Assembly: GCF_025736935.1 (NCBI RefSeq)
Contig: NZ_CP107048.1
Coordinates: 1,364,001 to 1,428,000, forward strand
Length of the DNA: 64,000 bases
Reading direction: 5' to 3'
Source: Qipengyuania sp. SS22
Lineage (GTDB): Bacteria; Pseudomonadota; Alphaproteobacteria; Sphingomonadales; Sphingomonadaceae
The position numbers and the translations under genes are program-made. The notes beneath the pieces are model-generated. The model was not told where the DNA came from. It made no database searches and saw only the letters and a list, made by a program, of their open reading frames with translations. Of the stretch, positions 16,179 through 24,837 are shown in pieces; within the stretch, counting starts at the first letter, position 1, and each line of letters begins with the position of its first letter.

Positions 16179-17135
16179 ATGATCCGAGACGATATGCGCA
16201 AACCGACCCGCGAAGGCGTTCTCGCCGCGGCCGCCTCCATTGCCGAACTGCTTCCGCCGACGCCGCTGCTGCCGGTCGAGATCGGGGGGGTGCGCTGCCA
16301 TGTGAAGGCGGAAAGCCTGCAACCCATTGGCGCATTCAAGATCCGTGGTGGCTGGTGGCGGCTGTCGAATCTCGACGAGGCGGAGAAGAAGCGCGGTGTG
16401 GTCGCGGTATCTTCGGGCAATCATGCGCAAGGGGTGGCCTGGGCAGCGCGGCGGCTGGGGATCGCCGCAACGATCGTGATGCCGCGCAATGCCCCCCAGG
16501 TGAAGCTCGACGCGACACGCGCGCTGGGGGCCGAGATCGTCCTCTACGACCGGCCCGGGCAGGACCGCGACGAAGTGGCAGCGGGCATCATCGCGGAAAC
16601 CGGCGCGACGCTGGTGCACGCTTTCAACGATCCGTGGGTGATCGAGGGTCAGGGCAGCGCGGGCGTGGAAATCGCCGCACAGCTGGGCCGTCTGCCTTCG
16701 CGCGTGGTCGCCTGTTGCGGCGGCGGCGGACTGTCCGCCGGGCTCGCGCTGGCCTGCCCCGACAGCGCGATCCACGTGGTGGAACCGCAGGGGTGGGATA
16801 TGGTCGGGCAATCGCTCGCAGCCGGGGAAGTGGTCCGCGTCGGCGCCAATCCGCCCGCCACCATCTGCGATGCGCTGCAACCCGACGCGAGTGCGCCGAT
16901 GGTCCTGACCGTACTGCAGGGCCGCGCCGGTCCCGGCGTGGCGGTGACCGACGAAGAAGTGCGCACCGCCCAGCGGTTCGCTTTTTCGAAGCTCAATCTG
17001 GTGGTCGAACCCGGCGGAGCGGCGGCGCTGGCCGCAGCGCTGGCGGGCAAGGTGCCGGTGGACACGGGCACGGTGATCATGGTGACCGGCGGCAATACCG
17101 ACGCGGCCAGCTTCGCGCAGACCCTGCTGGGATAG
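16179..17135 (+). CDS. Threonine/serine dehydratase-like PLP enzyme
   Basis: Fold-type II PLP enzyme that deaminates threonine or serine to the 2-oxo acid, or racemises serine in some relatives. The PLP lysine is in PIGAFKIRGG, the SSGNHAQGVAWAA substrate loop is intact, and the glycine-rich phosphate loop reads CCGGGGLSAG. At 318 residues it has only the catalytic domain and no C-terminal ACT-like regulatory domain, so it is the short catabolic or racemase-like type rather than biosynthetic IlvA. ATG 16179 follows a GGGGG site; an upstream ATG at 16161 is possible. It is divergent from the carboxyspermidine synthase gene. Confidence 0.88.
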   Translation: MIRDDMRKPTREGVLAAAASIAELLPPTPLLPVEIGGVRCHVKAESLQPIGAFKIRGGWWRLSNLDEAEKKRGVVAVSSGNHAQGVAWAARRLGIAATIVMPRNAPQVKLDATRALGAEIVLYDRPGQDRDEVAAGIIAETGATLVHAFNDPWVIEGQGSAGVEIAAQLGRLPSRVVACCGGGGLSAGLALACPDSAIHVVEPQGWDMVGQSLAAGEVVRVGANPPATICDALQPDASAPMVLTVLQGRAGPGVAVTDEEVRTAQRFAFSKLNLVVEPGGAAALAAALAGKVPVDTGTVIMVTGGNTDAASFAQTLLG

Positions 17136-17236
17136 ACCGGACCGCCCGATCCCGCCGCCGAGCTAGGTTGCAATTGACAATCTTACGCGGGGCCAGCACT
17201 CTTGCGCGATAAGGGTCAAAAGGGGAGGTTCCACAC

Positions 17237-17686
17237 ATGCTAGCCCAGATGCTTGCACCCGCCGCGGTGCTTATTGCCTGGTCGATTATCATCCTGTTCT
17301 GGATGGCGTTCACGCGGCTGCCCGCGCTGGGCAAGGCCGGGGGCCTCGGCGAAGCCAAGCCCGGCGGACGCGGTCAGGATCTCGAGGGCGTATTGCCCGA
17401 CCGGATCAACTGGAAATCGCACAATTACGCGCATCTGATGGAACAGCCGACGCTGTTCTACGCCGCCAGCGTGATCATCGCGCTGCTGGGCGCGACCGCG
17501 CTCGATACGGTGTTCGCGTGGATCTATGTCGCGCTGCGGATCGTCCATTCGATCTGGCAGGCGACCGTCAATGTCGTGAAAATCCGCTTCCTGCTGTTTA
17601 TCGCGTCCACGATCGCGCTGATCTATCTCGCCTATCGCGCGCTTGCGCTGACGCTGTTCCACGATCCCAGCCTCGTGCTGGCCTGA
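17237..17686 (+). CDS. MAPEG-family membrane protein, copy 1
   Basis: The 149-residue inner-membrane protein has about four hydrophobic segments and the MAPEG-type loop, with NWKSHNYAHLMEQPTLFYA between segments 1 and 2 and the ALRIVHS motif. MAPEG proteins in eukaryotes are glutathione-dependent (microsomal GST, leukotriene synthase); the bacterial roles are mostly unknown. A strong AGGGGAGG site precedes ATG 17237. A clear paralogue follows 13 nt downstream, indicating tandem duplication and probable co-transcription. Confidence 0.85.
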   Translation: MLAQMLAPAAVLIAWSIIILFWMAFTRLPALGKAGGLGEAKPGGRGQDLEGVLPDRINWKSHNYAHLMEQPTLFYAASVIIALLGATALDTVFAWIYVALRIVHSIWQATVNVVKIRFLLFIASTIALIYLAYRALALTLFHDPSLVLA

Positions 17687-17699
17687 CGGAGACTATCCG

Positions 17700-18134
17700 A
17701 TGATTCAATCGCAAATCCTCCAGCCCATCGTCGTGCTCGTCGTATGGACGATGATCATGTGGCTGTGGATGTACGCCACCCGCATTCCGGCGATGTCGCA
17801 GGCGGGGATCGACCCCAATGACGCGCGCCGGACCAAGGCGCTGGACGAGACGCTACCTGCCGAAGTCCAGTGGAAAGCGCATAATTACAACCATCTGCAC
17901 GAAGCACCGACGGTGTTTTATGCGGTTGCGCTGGTGCTGGCGATGATTGGCGCGGGCGACGGCATGAACGCGCTGATCGCGTGGATCTATGTCGGGCTGC
18001 GGATCATCCACTCGCTGGTCCAGGTGACCGCGAATGTGGTGATGGTGCGTTTCGTGCTGTTCGCGCTGTCGAGCATCGTGCTGATCGCGCTGTCGGTCAG
18101 TGCCGCAATGCAGGTGTTCGGCACCCAAATGTAA
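17700..18134 (+). CDS. MAPEG-family membrane protein, copy 2
   Basis: The 144-residue paralogue of the preceding gene shares the layout and motifs: the WKAHNYNHLHEAPTVFYAVA loop, GLRIIHSLVQVTANVVMVRF and a hydrophobic C-terminal helix. The two copies have diverged considerably, so the duplication is not recent. ATG 17700 begins shortly after a GGAG site. The gene ends just before a palindromic repeat element that separates it from the convergent trxB. Confidence 0.85.
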   Translation: MIQSQILQPIVVLVVWTMIMWLWMYATRIPAMSQAGIDPNDARRTKALDETLPAEVQWKAHNYNHLHEAPTVFYAVALVLAMIGAGDGMNALIAWIYVGLRIIHSLVQVTANVVMVRFVLFALSSIVLIALSVSAAMQVFGTQM

Positions 18135-18144
18135 GCCCGCACCA

Positions 18145-18248
18145 AGTCATTGCGAGGAGCCGCAGGCTCCGCGGCAATCCATCGTCCGGCGTAGCAACTC
18201 GCTGCAAGGTCGGTTGATGGATTGCTTCACCTGCGGCTCGCAATGACT
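18145..18248. repeat. Palindromic repeat (REP-like), copy 1
   Basis: The element begins AGTCATTGCGAG and ends with its exact complement CTCGCAATGACT. Internal GGCAATCCAT and ATGGATTGC segments also pair imperfectly, giving a long hairpin. It occupies the convergent gap between the second MAPEG gene and trxB, where it may terminate transcription from both sides. The reverse complement of the copy at 38.5 kb aligns with it over most of its length. Confidence 0.8.
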
Positions 18249-18259
18249 GTGTAGAGAGC

Positions 18260-19243
18260 TTATTCCGCCGCCTCGGCTTCGTGCGCGTGGCCATCGGCAT
18301 CGAGCTCGAGATTGGCAAGAAAGCGCTCGGCGTCGAGCGCGGCCATGCAGCCCATCCCCGCAGCGGTGACCGCCTGGCGATAGACGTGGTCGGTGACATC
18401 GCCCGCGGCGAACACGCCCGGCACATCGGTCTTGGGCGATCCCGCCTCGGTCAGCAGATAGCCGCCATCGTCCATCGGCAATTTGCCCTTGAACAGCTCG
18501 GTCGCGGGCGCGTGGCCGATCGCGACGAAGGCGCCGTCGACCTCGAGCGTGCTGTCTTCGCCGGTCTGCGTATCGCGCAGGTTGAGATGCCCCAGCGCGC
18601 CGGTCGGCCCGGCCTCGAAGCTTTCGACCGCCTTGTTCCAGATCACGCTGATCTTGGGGTGGTTGAGCAGGCGTTCCTGCAGGATCTTCTCGGCGCGCAA
18701 TTCGTCGCGGCGGTGGATCAGCGTGACATCGTCCGAATGGTTGGTGAGGTAGAGCGCTTCCTCGACCGCAGTGTTGCCGCCGCCGATCACCGCGACCTTC
18801 TTGCCGCGGTAGAAGAACCCGTCGCAGGTGGCACAGGCGCTGACGCCCTTGCCGCCCAGTTCCATTTCGCCCGGCACGCCCAGCCATTTGGCCTGCGCGC
18901 CGGTGGCGATCACGAGGACATCGGCGACATATTCATCGCCGCTGTCGCCTACCGCGGTGAACGGCGAGCCGCCCGCCACATCGACATCGACGATGGTGTC
19001 CCACATCATCCGCGTGCCGACATGCTCGGCCTGCTTCTGCATCTGCTCCATCAACCACGGGCCCTGGACCACATCGGCAAAGCCGGGATAGTTCTCGACA
19101 TCGGTGGTGATGGTCAGCTGGCCGCCGGGCTGCAGCCCCTGCACCACGATCGGTTCCATCATCGCGCGCGCCGCATAAATGGCCGCGGAATAGCCCGCGG
19201 GGCCCGAGCCGATGATGAGCATCTTGGTGCGATGGGTAGCCAT
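18260..19243 (-). CDS. trxB: Thioredoxin-disulfide reductase
   Basis: NADPH- and FAD-dependent reductase that keeps thioredoxin reduced in the cytosol. The FAD motif GSGPAGYSAAIYAARA is at about residues 12-27, the redox-active pair is C137/C140 in CATCDGFF, the NADPH motif VIGGGNTAVEEA follows, and the C-terminal FAD motif is FAAGDVTD. At 327 residues it is normal length. The start ATG 19243 gives MATHRTKMLIIG. It is probably independently transcribed, with the REP-like element at its 3' side. Confidence 0.97.
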   Translation of the reverse strand: MATHRTKMLIIGSGPAGYSAAIYAARAMMEPIVVQGLQPGGQLTITTDVENYPGFADVVQGPWLMEQMQKQAEHVGTRMMWDTIVDVDVAGGSPFTAVGDSGDEYVADVLVIATGAQAKWLGVPGEMELGGKGVSACATCDGFFYRGKKVAVIGGGNTAVEEALYLTNHSDDVTLIHRRDELRAEKILQERLLNHPKISVIWNKAVESFEAGPTGALGHLNLRDTQTGEDSTLEVDGAFVAIGHAPATELFKGKLPMDDGGYLLTEAGSPKTDVPGVFAAGDVTDHVYRQAVTAAGMGCMAALDAERFLANLELDADGHAHEAEAAE

Positions 19244-19305
19244 GTCGTCAAATCCGTCAGTCTGAATGGGGTGTCGCGGCTATATGGGAAGCCGCGGGGT
19301 GAGAG

Positions 19306-20085
19306 TCACGCGACGAAGCGGGCAATCAGGGCATCGCGCAGCGCGTCATCCACACCTATCGCCTGTTCGAGATAGCCATCGAAGCTGCCGTGGCGCTGGG
19401 TGGCAATGTCGAGATAGCGGTCGAGATATTCCTCGCGCACGCCGAGCAGGTCCTTTGCGGCACTCGCATCGAGCTTGCGGCCCAGCCGAGCCTCGATCCC
19501 GGGGAGCGATTGCCGCGCGAGGATATCGAAGGTCGGGCTGTCGTTGGTGCGCAGGAATTCGCGCCGCTGGTCTTCCTCCGCCACCCCGAGGATGTGCAGC
19601 AGCATCGTCGCCGCCACACCGGTACGGTCCTTGCCGGCATAGCAATGGACGAGACTGGCCCCGTCGCGCTGCGCGAGAATGGACAGATAGCGGCCGAACA
19701 TGTCGATCATCGCCGGATTGTCGGGCATGCGCGTATAGACCGCGAGCATCCGGTCGCGCGCGAAATCGGCGGCGCTGGTGTCGGGCCCGATATCCATATG
19801 CGGCGGGCTGGAGGTGGTTTCGCCCTCGTAGAACAGCACCTGCCCGTCGAACCCTTCGACCCGGCGGCAGGGATTGGCCGCGCGCTCGGTTTCGCCGCGC
19901 AGGTCGATCACGGTGTGGATGCCGAGCGGGGCGATCGCGGCAAGATCGGTGTCGGTGGCTTCGACATGATGGCCCGAGCGGAACAGCAGGCCGGTGCGGA
20001 CCTGCCCGCCTCCGCGCGTATGCCAGCCGCCGTAATCGCGGAAATTGTGGATGCCCTGCGTCTCGAGAAATGGTTCGCGAATCAT
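19306..20085 (-). CDS. Protein-tyrosine phosphatase (dual-specificity-like, Y_phosphatase3 type)
   Basis: The 259-residue phosphatase has the CX5R P-loop HCYAGKDRTG (nucleophile C148, R154), an N-terminal NFRDYGG motif and the VIDLRGETER segment typical of the bacterial LipA/MptpB-like family. These enzymes hydrolyse phosphotyrosine and sometimes phosphoinositides. ATG 20085 (MIREPFLETQ) was chosen over a start 36 nt upstream because the family begins just before the NFRD motif. It lies 81 nt downstream of otsA and may be the last gene of the trehalose run, though no functional link is evident. Confidence 0.85.
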   Translation of the reverse strand: MIREPFLETQGIHNFRDYGGWHTRGGGQVRTGLLFRSGHHVEATDTDLAAIAPLGIHTVIDLRGETERAANPCRRVEGFDGQVLFYEGETTSSPPHMDIGPDTSAADFARDRMLAVYTRMPDNPAMIDMFGRYLSILAQRDGASLVHCYAGKDRTGVAATMLLHILGVAEEDQRREFLRTNDSPTFDILARQSLPGIEARLGRKLDASAAKDLLGVREEYLDRYLDIATQRHGSFDGYLEQAIGVDDALRDALIARFVA

Positions 20086-20166
20086 GTCCGCGACGGTGGC
20101 AGCGCAGCCTGCCATGCGCAATCGCGCTGGTACGGTGATGTCTCCCCGGCGCGTGGAGAAGCCCGC

Positions 20167-21573
20167 TCAGGCCTCCGCGAGATCGCGCAGGAAGTTGGCG
20201 GTCCAGTTCTGCACATTGTCGTCGCGGACGGTGCCGATCATCTTCTGGTAGCGGGCCTTGCGTTCTTCCAGCGGCATGTCGAGCGCGGTCTGAATGGCAT
20301 GCGCAATGTCGTCGGGACTGTGCGGATTGACCAGCAGCGCATCGGGCAATTGCGCCGCCGCGCCGGCGAAGCGCGAGAGGATCAGCACGCCGGGATCTTC
20401 GGGATCCTGCGCCGCGACATATTCCTTGGCGACGAGGTTCATCCCGTCACGCAAGGGGGTGACCAGCCCGATCTTGGCGGCGCGGAAGAATCCGAACAGC
20501 TCGGCATGGCTGTAGCCGCGGTTGACGTAGCGGATCGGGACCATGTCCACTTCGCTGCGCGCCCCGTTGATCCGCCCGCATTTCTGTTCCAGCTCGGCGC
20601 GGATTTCCTGATAGCTGTCGACATCTTCGCGGCTCGGCGGGGCGATCTGGATGAACACAAGATCGCGGACGCGTTCGGGATGGTTGTCGAAGAACCGGCC
20701 GATCCCGTCGAAGCGTTCGGGAATGCCTTTGGAATAATCGAGCCGATCGACCCCGATCATCGCGGTCCGGCGGCGGCTCGAGCTGATCAGCCGCTGCTGC
20801 GCCTGCCGCGCCTCGCCATCTTCGCCCAGCCGCGAGAACTGGTCCCAGTCGATCCCGATCGGATAGGCACGCGCAATCGTGGTGCGTCCTTCGAAACTGA
20901 CGGTCCCTTTTTCGATATCGATATCGGCGCCCAGTTCCTTCTCGCAATAATGCAGGAAGCTTTGCAGCCATTCGTCGTTCTGGAAACCGATCACGTCGTA
21001 ATAGAGCAGCGTGCGCACCAGCCGCTCGTGATAGGGTAGCGACTCGAACAGGCGTGTCGGCGGCCAGGGAATATGCAGGAAAAACCCGATGCGGTTTTTC
21101 AGCCCGCGCGACCGCAGCCGTTCGCCCAGCGGGATCAGATGATAATCGTGCACCCAGACGAGATCGTCGGGTTCGATCAGCGGCGCGGACATTTCGGCGA
21201 AGCGTTCGTTGACGCGTTCATAGCCCTTGCCCGTCTCGCGCTCGTATTCCGCGAGGTCGAGGCGGTAATGGAACAGCGGCCATAGCGTCGAATTGGCATA
21301 GCCGTTGTAATATTCGTCGATATCGCGCTGCGAAAGATCGATCGTTGCGGTGGTCACGCCATCATTGGTCTGCGTGTCGATATGGCCGGTGCGTCCGCTT
21401 TCGCTTTCCTGCCCCGACCAGCCGAACCACAGGCCCTTGCGGTCGCGCAGTGCCGCCAGCAGCGCGCCGGCCAGCCCCCCTTGCGCCCCGGCAGCCCCAC
21501 GTGCCTTCGGCACGGCGACGCGGTTGGAAATGACGACAAGGCGGGGATCGGGGGTCAGCGTACGTCGCTCCAT
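20167..21573 (-). CDS. otsA: Alpha,alpha-trehalose-6-phosphate synthase
   Basis: GT20 glycosyltransferase that joins UDP-glucose and glucose-6-phosphate to trehalose-6-phosphate, the first step in trehalose synthesis for osmotic and desiccation tolerance. The 468-residue protein contains the N-terminal GGLAGALLAAL glycine loop, WVHDYHLIPLG, FFLHIPWPP, DRLDYSKGIPERF and RDGMNLVAKEYVA, all family hallmarks. ATG 21573 lies 19 nt inside the end of the GH15 gene, so otsB, GH15 and otsA form one tightly overlapped leftward operon. Confidence 0.96.
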   Translation of the reverse strand: MERRTLTPDPRLVVISNRVAVPKARGAAGAQGGLAGALLAALRDRKGLWFGWSGQESESGRTGHIDTQTNDGVTTATIDLSQRDIDEYYNGYANSTLWPLFHYRLDLAEYERETGKGYERVNERFAEMSAPLIEPDDLVWVHDYHLIPLGERLRSRGLKNRIGFFLHIPWPPTRLFESLPYHERLVRTLLYYDVIGFQNDEWLQSFLHYCEKELGADIDIEKGTVSFEGRTTIARAYPIGIDWDQFSRLGEDGEARQAQQRLISSSRRRTAMIGVDRLDYSKGIPERFDGIGRFFDNHPERVRDLVFIQIAPPSREDVDSYQEIRAELEQKCGRINGARSEVDMVPIRYVNRGYSHAELFGFFRAAKIGLVTPLRDGMNLVAKEYVAAQDPEDPGVLILSRFAGAAAQLPDALLVNPHSPDDIAHAIQTALDMPLEERKARYQKMIGTVRDDNVQNWTANFLRDLAEA

Positions 21574-23342
21574 GGTTTACTCAACAGCCCAGCGCAATTG
21601 ATGATCCCGACCAGCGAATAAGTCTGCGGGAAATTGCCCCACAATTCGTGCGTTTCGTAGTCGAGATCCTCGCTCAGCATACCGGATTGCGTGGTATGCC
21701 GCAGCATCGCTTCGAAGATAACCCGCGCCTCGTCGCTGCGTCCGACCAGCGCAAGCGCCTCGATCAGCCAGAAAGTGCACACGTTGAACGCGGTCTCGGG
21801 TGCGCCGAAATCGTCTTCCGCAGCATAGCGGAGCATGTGGTCGCCGCGGCGCAGGTCGCGTTCGACTGCCGCGAAGGTCTTCAGGAACCGTTCGTCGTCG
21901 GGCTTGAGATAGCGCAGTTCGACCAGTTGCAGCAGGCTGGCATCGAGATAGTCGCTCTCGAAGCTGGCACCGTAATGCTCGCCCTCATCGCTCCATGCGC
22001 GATCATCGATCTTGGTGCGGATCGCATCGGCGCGTTCCTGCCAATATACCACGCGGTCGCCCTTGCCGAGCGTGGCAGCGACATTGGCCAGCCGGTCGCA
22101 GGCCGCCCAGCACATCACGGCGGAATAGGTGTGCACTTCCTGCCGCGTGCGAAACTCCCACAGGCCCGCATCGGGCTGGTCGTGCTTGGCCCATGCCGCT
22201 TCGCCGACCTCTTCCAGGTGAGCGAAATCGACATCATCGGCCATTCGCAGCAGACGCGTGTCGAAAAAGGCCTGCGCGGTCGGCATGACGATCTGGCCAT
22301 AACAATCGTGCTGCACCTGCTTGTACGCGGCATTGCCGACGCGCACCGGGCCCATCCCGCGATAGCCTGCCAGATGCTCGGCTTCGAATTCGTGCAGTTC
22401 GTCCGCGCCCATCACCGAGTAGAGCGGCTGGATCTGCCCGCCGCGCGCTTGGTCGACGATGTTGCGCAGATAGGCGAGATACTTCTCGAGCACGTCGAGC
22501 GCGCCCAGCCGGTTCAGCGCCTGGACGGTGTAATAGCTGTCGCGGATCCAGCAGTAGCGGTAATCCCAGTTGCGCTGGCTGTTGGCCGCTTCGGGGATCG
22601 ACGTGGTCAGCGCAGCGACGATCGCGCCGGTTTCCTCGTGCTGGCACAGCTTGAGCGCGATCGCTGCGCGCATCACCTCTTCCTGCCATTCGAGCGGGAT
22701 ATGCAACCCGCGCACCCAGTGCTGCCAATAGCGCGCAGTCATCGCTTCCATCCGCCGCACTTCGCTGCGGATATTGCCATCGAAGGGTTCGTCGGGGCCG
22801 AGGAAGAAGTGCTGGTCGCTCTCCACGCGGTAGCTGCGCCCCTCGAGCACGTAGCCGATCGGGGCATCGGTCGACAGGCGCAGCGCCTGCGGGCCGATCA
22901 TGTAGCGGATATGATTGGTGCCATTGGTCGTTTCGGCGAGCGAGGCGCCGTAACCATTCATCGGCGCGAGCACGATGCGCAGCCGCGGCGCGCCCGCCAC
23001 GGGGCGCACGATGCGAGCATAGGCCACCGGGCGGTACATCCGGCCGGAACGTTCGAAGCGCGGGGCGAAGTCATGGATCTCCACCGCGCTGCCATCCTCG
23101 GCCTCGAGCCGGGTGATCAGGATCGCGGTGTTGCGTTCGTAGCGCTGGCTGCTGCGGGCCTGGCCCTCCAGCTCGAACCGCCAGATGCCGCGATCGCGCG
23201 CATTGTCGTTGAGCAGCGAACAGAAGACCGGATCGCCGTCGACGCGGGGAACACAGCCCCAGACGAATGCGCCCTCGCTATCGACCAGCGTACTGACCTG
23301 GCAGTTGCCGATCGGGGAAAGCTCAAGGTCCGACTGCATCAT
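21555..23342 (-). CDS. Glycoside hydrolase family 15 protein (glucoamylase/trehalase-like)
   Basis: The 595-residue GH15 enzyme has an N-terminal beta-sandwich domain (begins SPIGNCQVSTLVD) and a C-terminal (alpha/alpha)6 barrel with NWDYRYCWIRDSYYTVQAL and later LLVQ- and FWLIEALAL-type helices. Family members hydrolyse alpha-glucosidic bonds; some actinobacterial and archaeal relatives are trehalases. It starts at ATG 23342, overlapping the otsB stop as ATGA, and overlaps otsA at its 3' end. This placement between the two trehalose synthesis genes suggests trehalose or a related alpha-glucan as substrate, which is inference. I see no signal peptide, so it should be cytosolic. Confidence 0.9.
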   Translation of the reverse strand: MMQSDLELSPIGNCQVSTLVDSEGAFVWGCVPRVDGDPVFCSLLNDNARDRGIWRFELEGQARSSQRYERNTAILITRLEAEDGSAVEIHDFAPRFERSGRMYRPVAYARIVRPVAGAPRLRIVLAPMNGYGASLAETTNGTNHIRYMIGPQALRLSTDAPIGYVLEGRSYRVESDQHFFLGPDEPFDGNIRSEVRRMEAMTARYWQHWVRGLHIPLEWQEEVMRAAIALKLCQHEETGAIVAALTTSIPEAANSQRNWDYRYCWIRDSYYTVQALNRLGALDVLEKYLAYLRNIVDQARGGQIQPLYSVMGADELHEFEAEHLAGYRGMGPVRVGNAAYKQVQHDCYGQIVMPTAQAFFDTRLLRMADDVDFAHLEEVGEAAWAKHDQPDAGLWEFRTRQEVHTYSAVMCWAACDRLANVAATLGKGDRVVYWQERADAIRTKIDDRAWSDEGEHYGASFESDYLDASLLQLVELRYLKPDDERFLKTFAAVERDLRRGDHMLRYAAEDDFGAPETAFNVCTFWLIEALALVGRSDEARVIFEAMLRHTTQSGMLSEDLDYETHELWGNFPQTYSLVGIINCAGLLSKPWSDVR

Positions 23343-24082
23343 ATCTCCAACCAATGGTGCACTGCAGCAACGCTGTCGAGTCCGTATCGTGCCCGCCGGC
23401 TGACACGGTCGCCCACTGCTATGCCGAAGCCCCCACGCTCGTCGGCCCCGGCAAACCCGTCCTCGTCGGTCACATCGTCGCCGATGAAAACCGGGACGGC
23501 GCCTGCGAAGGGGGCGGTCTGCATGAAGGCTGCCACTGCGGCGGCCTTGGTGGCGCCCGGGCGCACCAGTTCAGCCACGCCCTTGCCGCTGGTAACGCAG
23601 AGATCGCGGGTGGCCGCGAAATCCTGCGCAAAGGCCAGCGTCGCCTCGCGCTTGGCGGGTGCGCCGCGGAAATGCAGCGCGCCGCCATGCGTCTTGGTTT
23701 CGTAGAGCAGGCCGTTGGTTTCGGCGAAGGCGCGCAATTCGGCCACCGCCTCGGCGGACAGGCCGCGTGGCTCGTCACCGAGACGCGTGCCATCGGCAAG
23801 GAAGCGCGAGGCGCCGTGCGACCCGGCCCGGCAGATCGCCGCTTCGCCCAGGTGCCCGGCCAGATCGTCGAGCGCGCGGCCGCTGACCAGCGCCAGCCGG
23901 CCTTCCAGGCGGTCGCGCAGCGTGTGTAGCCGTCCGAGCAGGCCATCGGGAACGTGGATGTCACCCGGGCGCGGCGCGATTTCCACCAGCGTGCCATCGA
24001 AATCGAGGAACAGTGCGGCGGGGCCGCGGTCAAGCAGCTGCGCCAGCGGCGGCGGGGGTGGAAGCGTGGTCGAGCCGTCCAT
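23339..24082 (-). CDS. otsB: Trehalose-6-phosphate phosphatase
   Basis: HAD-superfamily phosphatase that dephosphorylates trehalose-6-phosphate to trehalose. The nucleophile motif is DFDGT with D27 and D29, followed by EIAPRP; LVSGRALDDL and the late GDDVTDEDGF complete the HAD motifs. ATG 24082 (MDGSTTLPPPPP) was preferred over an upstream in-frame TTG. The 247-residue length is normal. Its stop overlaps the GH15 start. The preceding aspartic protease gene ends 45 nt upstream, so it could be the promoter-proximal gene of the same transcript. Confidence 0.95.
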   Translation of the reverse strand: MDGSTTLPPPPPLAQLLDRGPAALFLDFDGTLVEIAPRPGDIHVPDGLLGRLHTLRDRLEGRLALVSGRALDDLAGHLGEAAICRAGSHGASRFLADGTRLGDEPRGLSAEAVAELRAFAETNGLLYETKTHGGALHFRGAPAKREATLAFAQDFAATRDLCVTSGKGVAELVRPGATKAAAVAAFMQTAPFAGAVPVFIGDDVTDEDGFAGADERGGFGIAVGDRVSRRARYGLDSVAAVHHWLEI

Positions 24083-24127
24083 CGCGGCCTGCCTAGCGAT
24101 TAGCGGCGTGCGGTCCAACGGGGGAAT

Positions 24128-24787
24128 TCACGAAATCGTATCCTCGGCGCGGGGCACGAGGATGAGCGTGTTGTCCTCCACTCGCCACGACCCGAGCCGG
24201 GCAAGGACATTCATTCCGATGACGTTGAAATCGCCGAAGCTTTCCGCGATCGCGGCGTCGGTGCCGCTGGCGCTGACATTGCCGAAGGTCAGGCTGTCGA
24301 TCGTCGCGACATGCGCCTGCACCGTGCCGTTGGCAGTGCCCAGCATGATCGGGATGCCGCCGCGGCGGGGCTCGAGCCCGGCGCGTTCGGCCAGCGGCGC
24401 GGAGATCGCGGTCAGCGTCGCGCCGGTATCGATCATGAAATTGCCCGGCACGCCGTTGACCTCGGCGCGGACCCAGAAATGCCCGTCGGCGGACAGTGGG
24501 ATTTGCGTTTCACCGCCCGCGACCACCTGCTCGGGCAGGCCGATCTGCGGCACCGCGACATCGAAGCGCGGATCGAAGCGCGACAATTGCAACACCACGG
24601 TCACGAGGATCAGCCCGAGCGCGAGAGAGCTGGCCATGCGCAGCAGTCCGCCAAGCGCCGACCGCCTCGCGATCACAGCGCCGATCCAGCCGAGCACCAT
24701 CGCCGCCAGTGCCGCCACCAGCAGTTCGGAACGCGGGATTGCACGCAGCGTATCCGCGGCGGCGCTGAAGACAGGTTCGAAATCCAT
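24128..24787 (-). CDS. Membrane-anchored retropepsin-like aspartic protease (TIGR02281-type)
   Basis: The 219-residue protein has two N-terminal hydrophobic segments (about 21-40 and 50-67) and a periplasmic clan AA domain with the catalytic motif FMIDTGATLTAIS, active aspartate D120. Later hydrophobic strands GMNVLARLGSWRVEDNTLIL match the family end. Such single-domain proteases would act as dimers. The substrates of the alphaproteobacterial family are not known. ATG 24787 (MDFEPVFSAA) was chosen because it leads straight into the membrane segments. It is located between egtD and otsB, 50 nt after egtD. Confidence 0.82.
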   Translation of the reverse strand: MDFEPVFSAAADTLRAIPRSELLVAALAAMVLGWIGAVIARRSALGGLLRMASSLALGLILVTVVLQLSRFDPRFDVAVPQIGLPEQVVAGGETQIPLSADGHFWVRAEVNGVPGNFMIDTGATLTAISAPLAERAGLEPRRGGIPIMLGTANGTVQAHVATIDSLTFGNVSASGTDAAIAESFGDFNVIGMNVLARLGSWRVEDNTLILVPRAEDTIS

Positions 24788-24837
24788 ACGGGGGATATAG
24801 GAACGCGCCGGTGCCGCGTCCATGAATACGCGTGCAG

